From: Candidatus Hodarchaeota archaeon
Lineage (GTDB): Archaea; Asgardarchaeota; Heimdallarchaeia; Hodarchaeales; Hodarchaeaceae
Length of the DNA stretch: 61,031 nt
Assembly (NCBI GenBank): GCA_016839815.1
Contig: JAEOTM010000099.1
Location: 1 to 61,031 of the forward strand
Direction of reading: 5' to 3'
The position numbers were made by a program, and so were the translations under genes. The number at the start of each line of letters is the position of its first letter. Position 1 is the first letter of the stretch. The notes under the pieces were generated by a model. That model did no database searches. It saw only the letters and a list, made by a program, of their open reading frames with translations, and was not told where the DNA came from. Below are positions 1 to 8,249 of this stretch, piece by piece.

Positions 1-408
1 AGTTGTGATATCGACCTTACTTACACCCTTGATTTCCTTTAATTCGTCTTGGAGCTGGTCTCGTGAGATAGTCAAGTCGCTAGAGTCGAGGTAACCCTCG
101 TAAGTACATGAATCCTGTGTGAAACACAGACCTGTACTATATAACGTCTTGATCTTACTTCGCATGAACACTACGCCCAGTTCTTGCAAAAAGTCAGGTG
201 ATAATTCTCCGATTTCAATGGCAACTTTTACCACTTCGGGACTTTTTGTTGGTATTATCCGGATGATTTTTGTTGAAGGGGCTAGGATCATAACAGCTGA
301 GCTTTCCTCCACATCTTTCGGTCGCAATGTTTCCAGGAAATCTGCGGGTAGTGATATGGGTTTTGATTCTTGTAATTGGATCATTTTTGCTATTGTGACT
401 GCAGACAT
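1..408 (-). CDS. Partial protein with ACT-like C-terminal region
   Basis: The frame is open from an ATG at 408 to the window edge, giving 136 residues; the 3' end lies outside. A GGAGG ribosome-binding site is 12 nt upstream of the ATG. Residues 1-50 read like a short AbrB-like or linker segment (KPISLPADFLETL, then SAVMILAPSTKIIRIIPT). From about residue 57 the pattern resembles an ACT domain: a strand, the helix SPDFLQELGVVFM, the strand KIKTLYSTGLC, YEGYLD, then a helix and KGVSKVDI. ACT domains bind small ligands and regulate enzymes. The specific role is unknown, and the domain call rests on pattern only. Confidence 0.6.
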   Translation of the reverse strand, partial: MSAVTIAKMIQLQESKPISLPADFLETLRPKDVEESSAVMILAPSTKIIRIIPTKSPEVVKVAIEIGELSPDFLQELGVVFMRSKIKTLYSTGLCFTQDSCTYEGYLDSSDLTISRDQLQDELKEIKGVSKVDITT

Positions 409-1182
409 TCTAATTTTATGCCTCCGCGTATATTATATTTATTAGGGAGTATTCCGATGTTAGAAAGTGTTTTCGGCACCAGATGTGCCTAACGTTTCTT
501 ACGAAGAGATTGGCTAGCTTCATGTTTAAAAGGCTTTTTATTTTTGACTTGTTTTCGCCTGATTCCATGATTGTGCCCTTACCTCACATTATCGAAATTC
601 GTCCGCAAATCCACTATTTGTACTCGTTTATGGCGAGGTTAGAGGTAAGTTCCCTTAACTCGATTATTTGCTTAAAATCTTCTCCTCGTAGTTATTTTAC
701 CATACTTGTCTTTTTCATAAATTTATCTTATGTAAATTCCTAAATCCCAGCTTGATTTCTGAATTAACTTACAATTTCTCAAGTGACAATCACTATTGTA
801 TCATAATTATCTTTTTTACCTTCACATCCAGTGATAGTTTAGTTAAATGCTGCTTAGTAATAATTTCTTAAGTATATCAGAGATTTAATATTGAAGATGC
901 CTTCTTTTTTCATTTTAGATGTTTAAGTAATATTGAAGTGAATATACAACTTTCTGCCCTGACTATTTTGTGTTTTAGTTATAAGTACCCCCAAAAAAAA
1001 GTACTTGGAATAATGAGTATTATCTCTCATAGAAATTAATGGTTATCCCAGAGACGTCCCCTCCTTTGAGATTCATACTCGAATGTATTAAGCTAGTCTT
1101 ATTAGTAGCTTCAATTTCGAATAAAGGTGAGGAACTTAATTTTTTAGGTGTTCTTCTGCCCTTTACTATAGGGTGACTACTC
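409..1182. other. Long intergenic region without a recognised gene
   Basis: This AT-rich gap separates the minus-strand ACT-like gene from the plus-strand GTPase, so it holds divergent promoters. A short inverted repeat lies at 983-988 (AAGTAC) and 1001-1006 (GTACTT) around a C-run and A-run. An open frame at 483-743 lacks protein-like composition and I do not call it. I saw no tRNA or structured RNA. Confidence 0.5.
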
Positions 1183-1809
1183 ATGGTACTAGATAGAGAT
1201 ATTAGATTAACTATATTAGGGCACACAGGTGTTGGGAAAACCAGTCTCATAAAAAGATTGAAGGGTGAGGATCCTGCAGCCACAGAAAAAACGATGGATA
1301 TTATAATTGAAAGAAAAAAGATGGTTCTCTTATCTGCGGCAAAACATTCGAAGCTTTCATTAGAACGTTATCGAAAATACAACATCATTGCAGTTGACAA
1401 TCCTGGTGACTTTAAGCTAAGACGAAAATGGCGTGAAGCCATGCGTAGATATAAAACTAATGGAATTTTATTCATGCTTGACCTTTCTCAGCCTGTAGAA
1501 GCTCAGCGAGTTGCAATGGAAGATTCATTTAATTACTTTCTTGATAGCATCAATTTGGATCCAGTGAAAGCAGATAAAAAAGCACAGAAGAAAAAGACTT
1601 TATTCGTGTTTGTAGTGAATAAAATGGATACAATAAATTATGATGAGAACAAGGCGAGAGAATTTTTAGATAATTTCGATCCTGTTGTTAAAGATTTTAA
1701 GATGACTTTTCCATTCGCAGTCTTTGAAAGAGTATTCATAAGCGTTCAAGACTCTCCTTATGAAAAAATAGATGACATATTTGAAAAGTGTAAACAAGCC
1801 TTATATTAA
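1183..1809 (+). CDS. Ras-superfamily small GTPase
   Basis: This 208-residue single-domain P-loop GTPase has G1 GHTGVGKT at 13-20, a candidate switch I threonine at 37, G3 DNPG at 72-75 and G4 NKMD at 146-149. The G5 motif is not clear. There is no lipidation motif or membrane segment. Asgard archaea are known for many such GTPases. It does not show the WDxGGQ signature of the Arf family, and residues 129-138 (about KADKKAQKKK) form a lysine-rich insertion before G4. The next gene starts 26 nt downstream on the same strand and is probably co-transcribed, so it is a candidate effector or regulator. A GGGTGA element just upstream may be the ribosome-binding site. Confidence 0.88.
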   Translation: MVLDRDIRLTILGHTGVGKTSLIKRLKGEDPAATEKTMDIIIERKKMVLLSAAKHSKLSLERYRKYNIIAVDNPGDFKLRRKWREAMRRYKTNGILFMLDLSQPVEAQRVAMEDSFNYFLDSINLDPVKADKKAQKKKTLFVFVVNKMDTINYDENKAREFLDNFDPVVKDFKMTFPFAVFERVFISVQDSPYEKIDDIFEKCKQALY

Positions 1810-1835
1810 TGCAATTTGTTTGAACAGGATTAGCT

Positions 1836-2825
1836 ATGACTGATATTCATCAGGTTATTGTAAGAAATATCCCCCCAAAGGGGCTAGATGTTGTAGCTGC
1901 AACGGTTTCCAAAAGCCAAATCCAGGATTTATCGCAATATCTCCCGAAAAAACGACCTGTTCAATTCGATGAAGTATATTTGACAAAGTTTTTACATAGT
2001 TCTGGGAAAATCGGTTTAAGATTTACTTTCGATGATGGTACTGACCAATTTGGACGGAAAGCAATAAAAACACATACATTAATCATTGACAATTCCCTTT
2101 ATAATGAGAAATCGGCCTTATACTTCATTTCACCGCTATTTAATGGTAGTTTGAAAGTAAAAGGAAATCAACTTCTACATATAAATGACTTTGACAATAT
2201 AGATCCTTTACCAGTATCATCAAAACTTGTAGAATTGCTACTATGTAGAAAACACTTTGTGTTAGATAGCCAATCTCAACAAACACCGATATCATTGATC
2301 CATTTATTTGGCACATTAGATAGGATAATTCCACCATTACTTACATCTCGTTTTTCATTTCAAACCTATATTGACCAAACACAAATTTCCCTTCTGAAGG
2401 ATTTTGACGTTGTTTTTTCAAATTCTACCATCCCGAATTCTATTGATTTGGATACAATTCAGAACCAAACATCTGAATATCCGACAATTCGTGCATTAAC
2501 AGAATCTGTATATGATATATCTATTCTACATGGATTACAAAAACAAATCTTTTTAGGAATTCCAGAAAGGCGATTAAATTTCCGTATTCATTGGCGATTT
2601 GGAATAAAAACCTTCGCTCATATCAAAAAAACACTTGAGCTGGGTTTACATATAAACGATATTGTCAAAATTATTGATGGACCCTATCGGGGAAAGAAAG
2701 CACGTGTGGAAAATTTGGATGATGAAAATAACCAATTATCAGTTATACTTATTGAAAAAGGATCAAAAAGACCAATTACCATTCCAGTAAGTTCGGTATA
2801 TCTACTACAACCTCATGAATCCTAA
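1836..2825 (+). CDS. GTPase-linked protein with C-terminal KOW domain
   Basis: This 329-residue protein is encoded directly after the small GTPase. Residues about 268-325 form a KOW/NusG-like beta-barrel (HINDIVKIIDGPYRGKKARV, ending in IPVSSVYLL), a fold that usually binds RNA, ribosomes or RNA polymerase. The N-terminal 110 residues (HQVIVRNIPPKG, RFTFDDGTDQFGRKAIKTHT) loosely resemble the GAP1-N domains of GTPase-associated proteins in bacterial conflict systems; this is inference from pattern. The middle third is unrecognised. The gene order suggests a GTPase-effector pair linked to transcription or translation. No signal peptide or transmembrane segment is visible. Confidence 0.75.
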   Translation: MTDIHQVIVRNIPPKGLDVVAATVSKSQIQDLSQYLPKKRPVQFDEVYLTKFLHSSGKIGLRFTFDDGTDQFGRKAIKTHTLIIDNSLYNEKSALYFISPLFNGSLKVKGNQLLHINDFDNIDPLPVSSKLVELLLCRKHFVLDSQSQQTPISLIHLFGTLDRIIPPLLTSRFSFQTYIDQTQISLLKDFDVVFSNSTIPNSIDLDTIQNQTSEYPTIRALTESVYDISILHGLQKQIFLGIPERRLNFRIHWRFGIKTFAHIKKTLELGLHINDIVKIIDGPYRGKKARVENLDDENNQLSVILIEKGSKRPITIPVSSVYLLQPHES

Positions 2826-2863
2826 GGATAGCTAATAAAAATAGATGGGTTATTCAATAGACT

Positions 2864-3076
2864 CTAGTGTGATTTTTCTTTAACTTCAAATAACCGAGTA
2901 ATACATAAAACCACTTCAGGATCATTATCCGTTAGTGCATCTTTTAATATCGATTTACTTTCAGAATAGTTATACTTGAAAAGATACTGGGCTGCAAACA
3001 TCCTTTCGAACTTGTCTGGGTCGTTACGCAGCTTTTGAACCATTTTATCTTTCATTTGTGGCTTAGTTCCAGTCAA
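2864..3076 (-). CDS. Small helical protein, possibly a single HEAT-like repeat
   Basis: This 70-residue frame has coding-like composition. Two or three amphipathic helices are visible: FERMFAAQYLFKY, SESKSILKDALT, DPEVVLCITRLFEV. The phrase ALTDNDPEVV is typical of HEAT/armadillo repeats, where the segment between helices carries a D-P turn. It is convergent with the KOW gene, whose stop is about 40 nt away. No enzyme motif is present. It could be a stand-alone adaptor, or a remnant of a longer HEAT protein, since the frame is not open further upstream. No function is assigned. Confidence 0.5.
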   Translation of the reverse strand: MTGTKPQMKDKMVQKLRNDPDKFERMFAAQYLFKYNYSESKSILKDALTDNDPEVVLCITRLFEVKEKSH

Positions 3077-3244
3077 TCAGATCAATGAGCCTTCAAAAAC
3101 TTTATTTTATATTCTTCTTCTTTATCCACCGCGAATCAAATGGAAGGTTGGTATATAATCTGACAAACCATAAAAGCCAAAACAACTAAAAATTGAATTT
3201 TTACTAATTCTGGGTTATTTGATATTCCACAAGGGTCTTTAATC

Positions 3245-3790
3245 ATGAGAATTATTCAGATTTTTGAAAAAAATTATCCTGAAAATAAGAAGGTAGTTTT
3301 TGAATATACTTCCAATTTCTATTATAAATTAAAATCGGATACTAGCCGAAAAAGGGACGGATGGATTTTCGAATGGGAAAAAACTGCATTTACTAAAACA
3401 TTTAGGAAAAAATTAAAAGGAAATTTTTTTGAATCTTACAAAGGAAACGCAGAATACTATATATTAGTAAATTCAGAAAATTTTGAGATTGGATTAATAG
3501 CCTTTGAACATCAATCCCACTCTAATCGAACACGTATATGGGATATCATGATTCACTCAGATTATCAACGAAATGGTCATGGAACATTTTTAATGAATTT
3601 TACATGTGAGAAGGCGAAAAATTTAAATTCTAGAGCATTAGTTTTAGAGTGTCAAAATACAAATGTGAAAGCAATAGATTTTTACTTAAAAAATGGATTT
3701 AATCTTATAGGGTTTGATCTAGAGGCATACACAGAAGAGCAAGGAGGAGGAATTGAAGCTAGATTTGAAATGAGCAAGAATTTAAGGTAA
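3245..3790 (+). CDS. GNAT-family N-acetyltransferase
   Basis: This 181-residue protein transfers an acyl group from acetyl-CoA to an unidentified amine. The GNAT core is in the C-terminal half. Strand beta-4 (TRIWDIMIHSDY) is followed by the CoA-pyrophosphate loop QRNGHGTFLM, which fits the Q/RxxGxG/A rule. Then come LVLECQNTNVKAIDFYLKNG and FNLIGF, the motif B region with its N...A..FY.K.GF pattern. The N-terminal 60 residues are lysine-rich and not recognised. It stands alone, with about 75 nt to endonuclease III. The substrate could be a protein N-terminus, a polyamine or a small metabolite; the sequence does not decide. Confidence 0.85.
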   Translation: MRIIQIFEKNYPENKKVVFEYTSNFYYKLKSDTSRKRDGWIFEWEKTAFTKTFRKKLKGNFFESYKGNAEYYILVNSENFEIGLIAFEHQSHSNRTRIWDIMIHSDYQRNGHGTFLMNFTCEKAKNLNSRALVLECQNTNVKAIDFYLKNGFNLIGFDLEAYTEEQGGGIEARFEMSKNLR

Positions 3791-3868
3791 AATCAATTTT
3801 CGTGGTTTAGAAAACTACTGATCTGGAAGAGATCAAAGTAACACGAATCCTAGTTTATTATTGATTTG

Positions 3869-4585
3869 ATGTCTATGACAAAACCCAATCCGACTCCTAT
3901 TGATGAAGAAAAGATTAATAATATTCTAACATCTTTACAAGAAGCTACATCTTCATTACAAGATCCATTAGTTACAAATATCTCTAAAACAAGGCGAGAT
4001 CCTTTTCAAATTCTTATCGCAACTATTTTGAGTTTACGAACGAAAGATGAGACTACTTACAAAGCTAGCAGAGCACTATTCAACTTAGCTGCTACTCCAG
4101 AGGAAATTCTTGAATTATCACAAGAAGAACTTGAAAAAATCATCTATCCTGTGGGATTTTATCGACGTAAAGCTGAAACGATCAGAAATATATGCCAACG
4201 ACTCTTGGATGAATACGATGGGCATGTTCCTTCTTCTCTTAATGAATTATTAAGTTTCAAAGGAGTGGGGCGGAAAACTGCAAACTTAGTTGTTACTATG
4301 GGATTTGGAAAACCAGGAATTTGTGTAGATGTACATGTAGCAAGAATTACTCAGCGAATTGGTATAATACCAACGAAAGGAGAGAAAGAAGGAAAGTTAA
4401 TCTTCCATGATGCCGATAGTGTAGAAATGATGTTACGTAAAAACCTTCCCAAAAAATGGTGGATTCCAATAAACGATATACTTGTACGCTGGGGGCAGAA
4501 TATTTGCACTCCTACAAGTCCTAAATGTAGTCAGTGTCCAATAATTACACAATGTTTACGTGTAGGTGTTACTAAAAGTCGATGA
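3869..4585 (+). CDS. nth: Endonuclease III (DNA glycosylase/AP lyase)
   Basis: This HhH-GPD glycosylase removes oxidised pyrimidines and cleaves the abasic strand in base-excision repair. The helix-hairpin-helix and catalytic lysine are at about 129-140 (FKGVGRKTANL), and the catalytic aspartate follows in CVDVHVARI. The C-terminus carries the [4Fe-4S] pattern C-x6-C-x2-C-x5-C within NICTPTSPKCSQCPIITQC. The length is normal for the family, with a roughly 25-residue N-terminal extension. A TTG precedes the ATG used here by one codon. It is monocistronic, with the SIS gene convergent 15 nt away. Confidence 0.95.
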   Translation: MSMTKPNPTPIDEEKINNILTSLQEATSSLQDPLVTNISKTRRDPFQILIATILSLRTKDETTYKASRALFNLAATPEEILELSQEELEKIIYPVGFYRRKAETIRNICQRLLDEYDGHVPSSLNELLSFKGVGRKTANLVVTMGFGKPGICVDVHVARITQRIGIIPTKGEKEGKLIFHDADSVEMMLRKNLPKKWWIPINDILVRWGQNICTPTSPKCSQCPIITQCLRVGVTKSR

Positions 4586-4600
4586 ATTCTATTAGTTTAA

Positions 4601-5761
4601 TCAATATTGTGAGCGAGACTGCCTTATAGTGGCAAAAGAACCTGTGACATATTTCTCTGTTTCTACTCCACCACGAAACGTATTAGTATTAAAACCCCTT
4701 TTTTTTGCCAGAGAATAGGAAATAAATTCTATTGGAATTGTCAAAACTAACGGAGATAAGATTGAATCCTTAGGTAAACCAATAGATATAGTTCTGGTCG
4801 AAGATTCAGCCAATAACGAATCACTTGTAAGAACTAATGTTTGAGCTCCAATTTGATCTGTAATAACGGGTTCTATTTCCATAATTCGTTTATAGCACTG
4901 CTCATCAGGGGCTAAAAAAACCACACTAGATTTATCAGTTGTAATAAAGTATCTTGTATGACAATATTCCTCAATATCACAAGAAAATCCATGAAGCGTG
5001 AATTCAAACATTTTATAGGCCCCAAAAAGACTGGTGGGAGAATTTGGCCCTGATCCAACGAAAGATATGTTTTCTGATGTACTAGATAATGATTTTCCAG
5101 CGTTAATGAATTCTTCTCGTTGATTTATGGCCTTTTTTATTAAGGAAAATGATTTTCGAATTTCTTCTTGATTTTTCTCTGGTTTTGAAGATAAAGTTGC
5201 GAATAAGCGCCCGATTGTTCCTAAATTTGCGAGATATGTCTTTGTTTGGGCCACGTCATTCTGATATCCAGTGTATTTTTGTGCTACTTCTGTGGTGTAA
5301 GAGGTGGTAAGTAAAGATTCGGGAGGAGATGCATTAATAAGAAGATGCATATCGGCCTCTCTTACGATTTTCCCATTTGGATTATCTGTCAAAACCATAG
5401 TTGTGGCTTTGTGTTTTCGTGAAAATCGCAATGCTTCCAATATGCGTAATGTTCCTCCTGAAACAGAAATTCCTATGACTAAAGTGTTTTCTAGTTTATT
5501 CGAATCATAATAATTTACAAAATCAAATGGTTCATAGAACTTAACATCATATTGAGGACACCATTTATCGGCAAGAAGGGCTCCGAACCATGCTGCACAA
5601 TAACTATCACCACAACCAGTTAAAATGATTCTACTAATGGATTCATTTTTAATTAGAATCGTGATTTTCTCAATGTCTTCATTCTCTAAAATCAATTGGA
5701 GAATTTGGGGTTGTTCCAGCATTTCTGCTAACATATAATCGATCCCATTCATTTGGTTCAT
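4601..5761 (-). CDS. Double-SIS sugar isomerase-like protein (GlmS isomerase-domain paralog)
   Basis: This 386-residue protein has two SIS domains and no glutaminase domain. The first SIS core has ILTGCGDSYCAAW and LVIGISVSGGTLRILEA, the phosphosugar-binding SxS loops. The second starts near SFVGSGPNSPTSLFGAYK, and the E-x-HTR segment resembles the GlmS C-terminal active site. It ends with the GlmS-like tail AKKRGFNTNTFRGG. Such proteins act as aminosugar-phosphate deaminases or isomerases (AgaS/FrlB/GlmS-isomerase types). A full-length GlmS is encoded at 47.2 kb, so this is a paralog that probably uses a different substrate. An alternative ATG lies three codons downstream. Confidence 0.85.
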   Translation of the reverse strand: MNQMNGIDYMLAEMLEQPQILQLILENEDIEKITILIKNESISRIILTGCGDSYCAAWFGALLADKWCPQYDVKFYEPFDFVNYYDSNKLENTLVIGISVSGGTLRILEALRFSRKHKATTMVLTDNPNGKIVREADMHLLINASPPESLLTTSYTTEVAQKYTGYQNDVAQTKTYLANLGTIGRLFATLSSKPEKNQEEIRKSFSLIKKAINQREEFINAGKSLSSTSENISFVGSGPNSPTSLFGAYKMFEFTLHGFSCDIEEYCHTRYFITTDKSSVVFLAPDEQCYKRIMEIEPVITDQIGAQTLVLTSDSLLAESSTRTISIGLPKDSILSPLVLTIPIEFISYSLAKKRGFNTNTFRGGVETEKYVTGSFATIRQSRSQY

Positions 5762-5997
5762 TCTAAAAATTTCCGTTCATTTGGATTATGTATTAATGCC
5801 TTGATAGATATTATCTGGGTACTTACCTATCGCTTTCAAGATAGCTCCAAGAATGGTAGTTATTTTGAATTTTCTTAGTATCTCTAGGGGGAGTTTTACC
5901 TGGAAATAAATCTTTTAGCTATTGGTTATCGTGTGTCTTAAAACGGTAGGTAGTTTGACGACTTTCGATCTTCTATTCTAATTGACGGATCACAATT

Positions 5998-8226
5998 TTA
6001 ATGCAATAAATCAGACGTTCCTACATTTTCCATTTCTTGATCTCGCTCTAACTCTTGAATTTTCTTTGTTTCTTCTAAAATAGTTTTTGCTAGCTCGTTA
6101 CCAAAACCAGGAATACTTGAAAGTTGAGATTGATCAATCTCTGATAACAGTTTAGTATTTCGTATACCATGATCAAGCAAAATTCGAGCTCTCTTTCTCC
6201 CAATTCCTTTTATAGTTGTTAAACTCACCGCATCAGTTTTAATACCATATTTCACTCTTTCTGATAAAGATTCGGTTTTTTTAACAAGAAAAAGAAATCG
6301 TGGATTATTTTTTGAGAATATAGAAGCAATTTCACTAATAGCTGCAGTAAGCCAAGTAGCTGTATCAGTAATTCGGTGAACATCACCAGCTCCAATTTTG
6401 TACCGAACAATTAATTTCTCTATGGGCATTTCGTTCACCCAATCCCATAAAAATAATGCTGTATAGAAATCACGAAGTCTAAAATCATATTCTATGTCAT
6501 CTTTTGTTGGAACGGGATTTATCAATCGTTCAGTGAATTTATCAAATCTTTTTTCAGTAATAGCTTGATTTGCTTTTCCAAACATCAATGTAACCATATC
6601 TGGAGTACCCACCAGTAAATCAAAGATTGCAATAGGATGGATCTTTGACATTCCCTTCTTTACTGATGTTTTTAATCCTTCTGCAACAGTTGCAGCAGTT
6701 TCTGGATCTAGATAGAGTTGACTGACACGGACCCCATAGGGAGTAGCTCTCAAGGATTCACGTGCATCTAGAGGATTTATCATCTCCCAAACGATTAACA
6801 TGTCAATCACTTCCCGAATCTTTCCCTCTAATAAGACGGCTTCATATTGATAACCATAGAAAGTTTTTTCAAAGAAGTTCAACAATTTTTCAACATCAGG
6901 AATTACTCTGGAGGCTATCAAACCAAGTATACTTCGTCTGAGGGCTGGCATAGCCGCTAATTTTGAATAAACTGCTTCAGGACCCTTTAAGATATAACGA
7001 TCCATAAGCCACTGTACTGAATGAGGTTGTTTTGCAATCAAGATTGCTTCCCCTTCTTTATCATATTGAGGACGGCCAGCGCGTCCACGCATTTGTTTAT
7101 ACTCTAGTGTCATAATAGGATAGGAACCTTGTTCCACAGAGTATCTATAAACACTTGAAATAATAACCTTCTTTGCTGGAACATTAATTCCAGCGGCAAG
7201 AGTTGGAGTGGCACATAGTACTTTAATCAGACCTTCTTTAAAGGACTCTTCGATAATTGAACGTTGATTAGAATTTAGTCCAGCATGATGAAATGCAGCA
7301 CCTTTCGTCACACAACTAACTAATTGCTTTGAAAGAGGATCAGAAAGGTTTGTAATTAGGGCAGACGCTTTCTCTGATAATCCTTTTTTATCCTGTAATT
7401 CAAGTAAAGGTTCTAAGAGATCACCGATCTTATTTGCGTTTGAAACGGCAGATCGGCGCGAAGGATTAAAAATCAGTAATTGTTCTTGTGAATGAAACGA
7501 ATCTAGGGCTAGGTTGAGTAATGGTTCCTTATTCTTAAATGGAACATCACGAGTAGCATAATCTGAATACGTGACATAATTATCATAATAAACACCTTCC
7601 TTTAGCGGAACAGGTCGCCAATCACTTTGCACTAATTCCGCCTTTAGCCATTCAGCAAGTTCATCACTATTTCCAACAGTGGCACTTAAAGCAATAATTT
7701 GTAGCTTAGTATTTCGTTGTAGTAATCGCGCTAACAATATTTCAAGGGTAGGGCCGCGGTGTTGATCATTTAATAAGTGGCATTCATCAACAATAACAAG
7801 GCTAACTTCATCCTCAATCCAGCTCACCTGATGTCGCATAAGGGCATCAAACTTCTCATTTGTTGAAACAATAATGTCATAACGAGGAAGATAATGATCT
7901 TTTGAATCGTAATCACCTGATGTGATTGCAATTCTCACACCCAGCTTTTGAAAACGTTTGAAATTCTGATACTTTTCACTAGCAAGAGCTCTTAATGGAC
8001 ACAAATACACGACTTTTGTTCGATATTCAGTCACATGTTGTAATGCAGCGATTTCTGCAAGCAAGGTTTTTCCTGCTGCAGTAGGGATAGATATTACAAG
8101 ATTTTTTCCCTCGAGCAAACCTTTTTCAATCGTGGCTTCTTGTGGAGGATATAACTCCTTTATACCATCGGTTTCAATGATTATTTTTTTGATTCCAGAT
8201 TGTACTGGTAATGAATCTACCTTCAT
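5998..8226 (-). CDS. hel308: Hel308 superfamily 2 DNA helicase
   Basis: This 742-residue ATP-dependent 3'-5' helicase belongs to the archaeal Hel308 family (related to eukaryotic POLQ/HELQ), which acts at stalled forks. Visible are the Q-motif YPPQEATIEKG (about 26-36), Walker A PTAAGKT (48-54), the DECH box (148-151), SATVG (motif III) and the motif VI region QMRGRAGRPQYD. A winged-helix and ratchet region follow. The C-terminal domain 5 carries two helix-hairpin-helix elements (TIKGIGRKRARILLDHG, SSIPGFGNELAKTI). It lies 23 nt downstream of mcm on the same strand and probably belongs to the same transcription unit. Confidence 0.96.
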   Translation of the reverse strand: MKVDSLPVQSGIKKIIIETDGIKELYPPQEATIEKGLLEGKNLVISIPTAAGKTLLAEIAALQHVTEYRTKVVYLCPLRALASEKYQNFKRFQKLGVRIAITSGDYDSKDHYLPRYDIIVSTNEKFDALMRHQVSWIEDEVSLVIVDECHLLNDQHRGPTLEILLARLLQRNTKLQIIALSATVGNSDELAEWLKAELVQSDWRPVPLKEGVYYDNYVTYSDYATRDVPFKNKEPLLNLALDSFHSQEQLLIFNPSRRSAVSNANKIGDLLEPLLELQDKKGLSEKASALITNLSDPLSKQLVSCVTKGAAFHHAGLNSNQRSIIEESFKEGLIKVLCATPTLAAGINVPAKKVIISSVYRYSVEQGSYPIMTLEYKQMRGRAGRPQYDKEGEAILIAKQPHSVQWLMDRYILKGPEAVYSKLAAMPALRRSILGLIASRVIPDVEKLLNFFEKTFYGYQYEAVLLEGKIREVIDMLIVWEMINPLDARESLRATPYGVRVSQLYLDPETAATVAEGLKTSVKKGMSKIHPIAIFDLLVGTPDMVTLMFGKANQAITEKRFDKFTERLINPVPTKDDIEYDFRLRDFYTALFLWDWVNEMPIEKLIVRYKIGAGDVHRITDTATWLTAAISEIASIFSKNNPRFLFLVKKTESLSERVKYGIKTDAVSLTTIKGIGRKRARILLDHGIRNTKLLSEIDQSQLSSIPGFGNELAKTILEETKKIQELERDQEMENVGTSDLLH

Positions 8227-8249
8227 TGGTACCCCAAATAATCAGATGA

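Noticed and set aside
119..445. Plus-strand frame of 108 codons at the left edge
   Set aside because: It is antisense to the ACT-like minus-strand gene, which has a good ribosome-binding site and domain pattern.
483..743. Open frame of 86 codons in the first intergenic region
   Set aside because: Composition is Phe/Ser/Leu-rich without pattern, and no ribosome-binding site or homologous motif is visible.
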